The notes under the pieces: model-generated
Database searches by the model: none
Seen by the model: the letters and a program-made list of their open reading frames with translations, nothing else
What the model was told of the DNA's origin: nothing
Origin: Scytonema tolypothrichoides VB-61278
Lineage (GTDB): Bacteria; Cyanobacteriota; Cyanobacteriia; Cyanobacteriales; Nostocaceae
NCBI RefSeq assembly: GCF_000828085.3
Contig: NZ_JXCA02000002.1
Location: 866,952 to 930,951, forward strand
Reading direction: 5' to 3'
Length of the DNA stretch: 64,000 nt
Shown here: piece after piece, positions 63,901 to 64,000 of the stretch
How the letters are laid out: every line of letters starts with the position of its first letter
How positions within the stretch are numbered: position 1 is the first letter of the stretch
Made by a program: the position numbers and the translations under genes

Positions 63901-64000
63901 AATACGGTGAAACTGTGGGATGTAAACACTGGTAGAGAAATTAAAACTCTTAAGGGGCCATCCTCTGTTAATAGCGTCAGCTTTAGCCCAGATGGCAAAA
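61000..64000 (+). CDS. CHAT-nSTAND1-WD40 protein (3' end beyond window)
   Basis: The frame is open from ATG 61000 to the end of the window (1000 codons). A CHAT peptidase domain occupies about 80-340, with the catalytic dyad H224 (FFSGHSQT) and C267 (FFNSCDGLG). An nSTAND1-type ATPase starts at about 370 (CPYQGLAAFG, YFFGRE, Walker A GASGSGKSS at 400-408, Walker B LLLVGDQFEEIY). A helical winged-helix region follows, then one membrane segment at about 809-828 (WGIIAGLVCALLVISGFAAV). From residue 895 come WD40 repeats of 41-42 residues (VSFSPDGKTLASAS, NTVKLWDV) that are almost identical in DNA. The architecture is that of a STAND switch: WD40 senses, the ATPase oligomerises and CHAT cleaves a target. 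The start has no clear ribosome site. Confidence 0.9.
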   Translation, partial: MKKLVLIKFDGNMNSELNVTLEIANDGERPYRTITGKLPGNNTITPLLNTWHNTYSSRYGQFRIKNKKIKNVNIEALNEECKLKSQQLLDSFNAWLQSESFSSIRSCLKELKPEDEIRVIICTDCQELRKLPWHLWDVLTRYQGAEIALSSPHAERGKRTDREKIRILIILGDSTDINVDVDKQQLETYCGEAEIVLLKEPSREKLNQHLQDNIGWDILFFSGHSQTESKQGRIFLNRHDSLTMAELRDALQIAIERRLQVAFFNSCDGLGIAYELEQLNIPQVIVMRLPVPDKVAQEFLKYFLQEFTGGKSLYISVRNAREQLRSLEETYPCASWLPVIVQNQTEIPPTWQSLGIISFCPYQGLAAFGEANAQYFFGREKATLQLVSSVNSKPLVAVVGASGSGKSSLVFAGLIPQLRRDTVNSWLILSFRPLKNPFESLALALASAFNLEDGDDRHLKEAELELELRKDTSTLQTTIERIQTLSPDSQRRLLLVGDQFEEIYTLCADASERKIFLDGLLQAVNNAPFFTLVLTLRADFFSKALDDYEPFGKALQNYQPELLVRMNTEELERAIALPATQLGFQLEQGLTNTIINDIQDGDGRLPLLEFTLTQLWKQQHSGRLTHQAYEKIGGVEKALANYAETIYKKLSEEQQEKAQRVFIQLVQPGEGTEDTRKLATREDVKDDNWDLVTHLADQRLVVTNRNELTFEETVEVVHEALIRHWGRLRGWMQENRKFRVWQEGLKVALQQWVDSKKDDGALLRGAPLDVAQDWLQQRSGEVSKAQRWFIDKSVALREREKKQKQRLRWGIIAGLVCALLVISGFAAVSEIRRINSQVSQLSLSSEKDFQQNRQEEALTEVIKAGKLLKSFWNPWITAENRMQAISTLQEVVYRFNVKTLKKHTSSVTSVSFSPDGKTLASASGDNTVKLWDVNTGREIKTLKGHTKYVTSVSFSPDGKTLASASDDNTVKLWDVNTGREIKTLKGPSSVNSVSFSPDGK

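Overview
The window comes from a filamentous, heterocyst-forming cyanobacterium (order Nostocales). Three things support this: about twenty copies of the cyanobacterial octamer GCGATCGC (HIP1), a heterocyst glycolipid (HGL) synthase cluster ending in hglB and hetI, and an exopolysaccharide cluster containing recognisable hepC- and hepA-type genes of the heterocyst envelope polysaccharide (HEP) pathway. No plasmid, phage or intact transposase genes were seen. Interspersed palindromes, heptamer tandem repeats and MITE-like inverted repeats fill many gaps.

Layout. (1) 1-13.8 kb, + strand then hetI on -: the HGL polyketide synthase. It holds the tail of a multidomain PKS (tandem ACPs and the structural half of a ketoreductase), a small membrane-protein gene lodged inside the ketoreductase region, the catalytic half of the ketoreductase with a DH-like hot-dog domain, a KS-CLF-AT protein, a PfaD-like enoyl reductase, the HglB thioester reductase and the HetI phosphopantetheinyl transferase. 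hetN, which lies between hglB and hetI in Anabaena PCC 7120, is absent. (2) 14.3-19.5 kb, - strand: housekeeping and regulatory genes (glycine-zipper protein, YCII protein, pheT, a PatA/PixG-like response regulator). (3) 20.6-24.4 kb, +: a TerY-type triad of VWA protein, PP2C phosphatase and a kinase fused to a membrane segment and TPRs. (4) 24.8-51.6 kb, +: a HEP-like polysaccharide cluster with sugar-nucleotide genes (rfbF, lhgO-like, SDR, rfbC-like, SAF-domain oxidoreductase), many glycosyltransferases, a Wzc-like chain-length kinase, HepC-like initiating sugar transferase, HepA-like ABC exporter and a polymerase/ligase-like membrane protein. Two adjacent genes in it (a GT and a PIG-L deacetylase) are decayed. 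(5) 52.1-58.1 kb, - strand: a GH43-like propeller protein, a sugar epimerase, another GT and a large membrane-anchored beta-propeller protein. (6) 59.0-64.0 kb, +: sigma-like protein, DUF1822 protein and a CHAT-nSTAND-WD40 protein running off the window end, an arrangement typical of conflict or cell-death signalling in multicellular cyanobacteria.

How it fits together. The heterocyst envelope has an inner glycolipid and an outer polysaccharide layer. Region 1 would make the long-chain polyol of the glycolipid: HetI charges the ACPs, KS-CLF-AT/KR/DH/ER extend and reduce, and HglB releases the chain reductively. Region 4 would make and export the polysaccharide. In Anabaena PCC 7120 these two gene sets are at distant loci, whereas here they are about 11 kb apart. 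The TerY triad and the CHAT-STAND system flank the envelope genes and look like independent signalling or defence modules. All functions are inferred from motifs read by eye; no database search was run.
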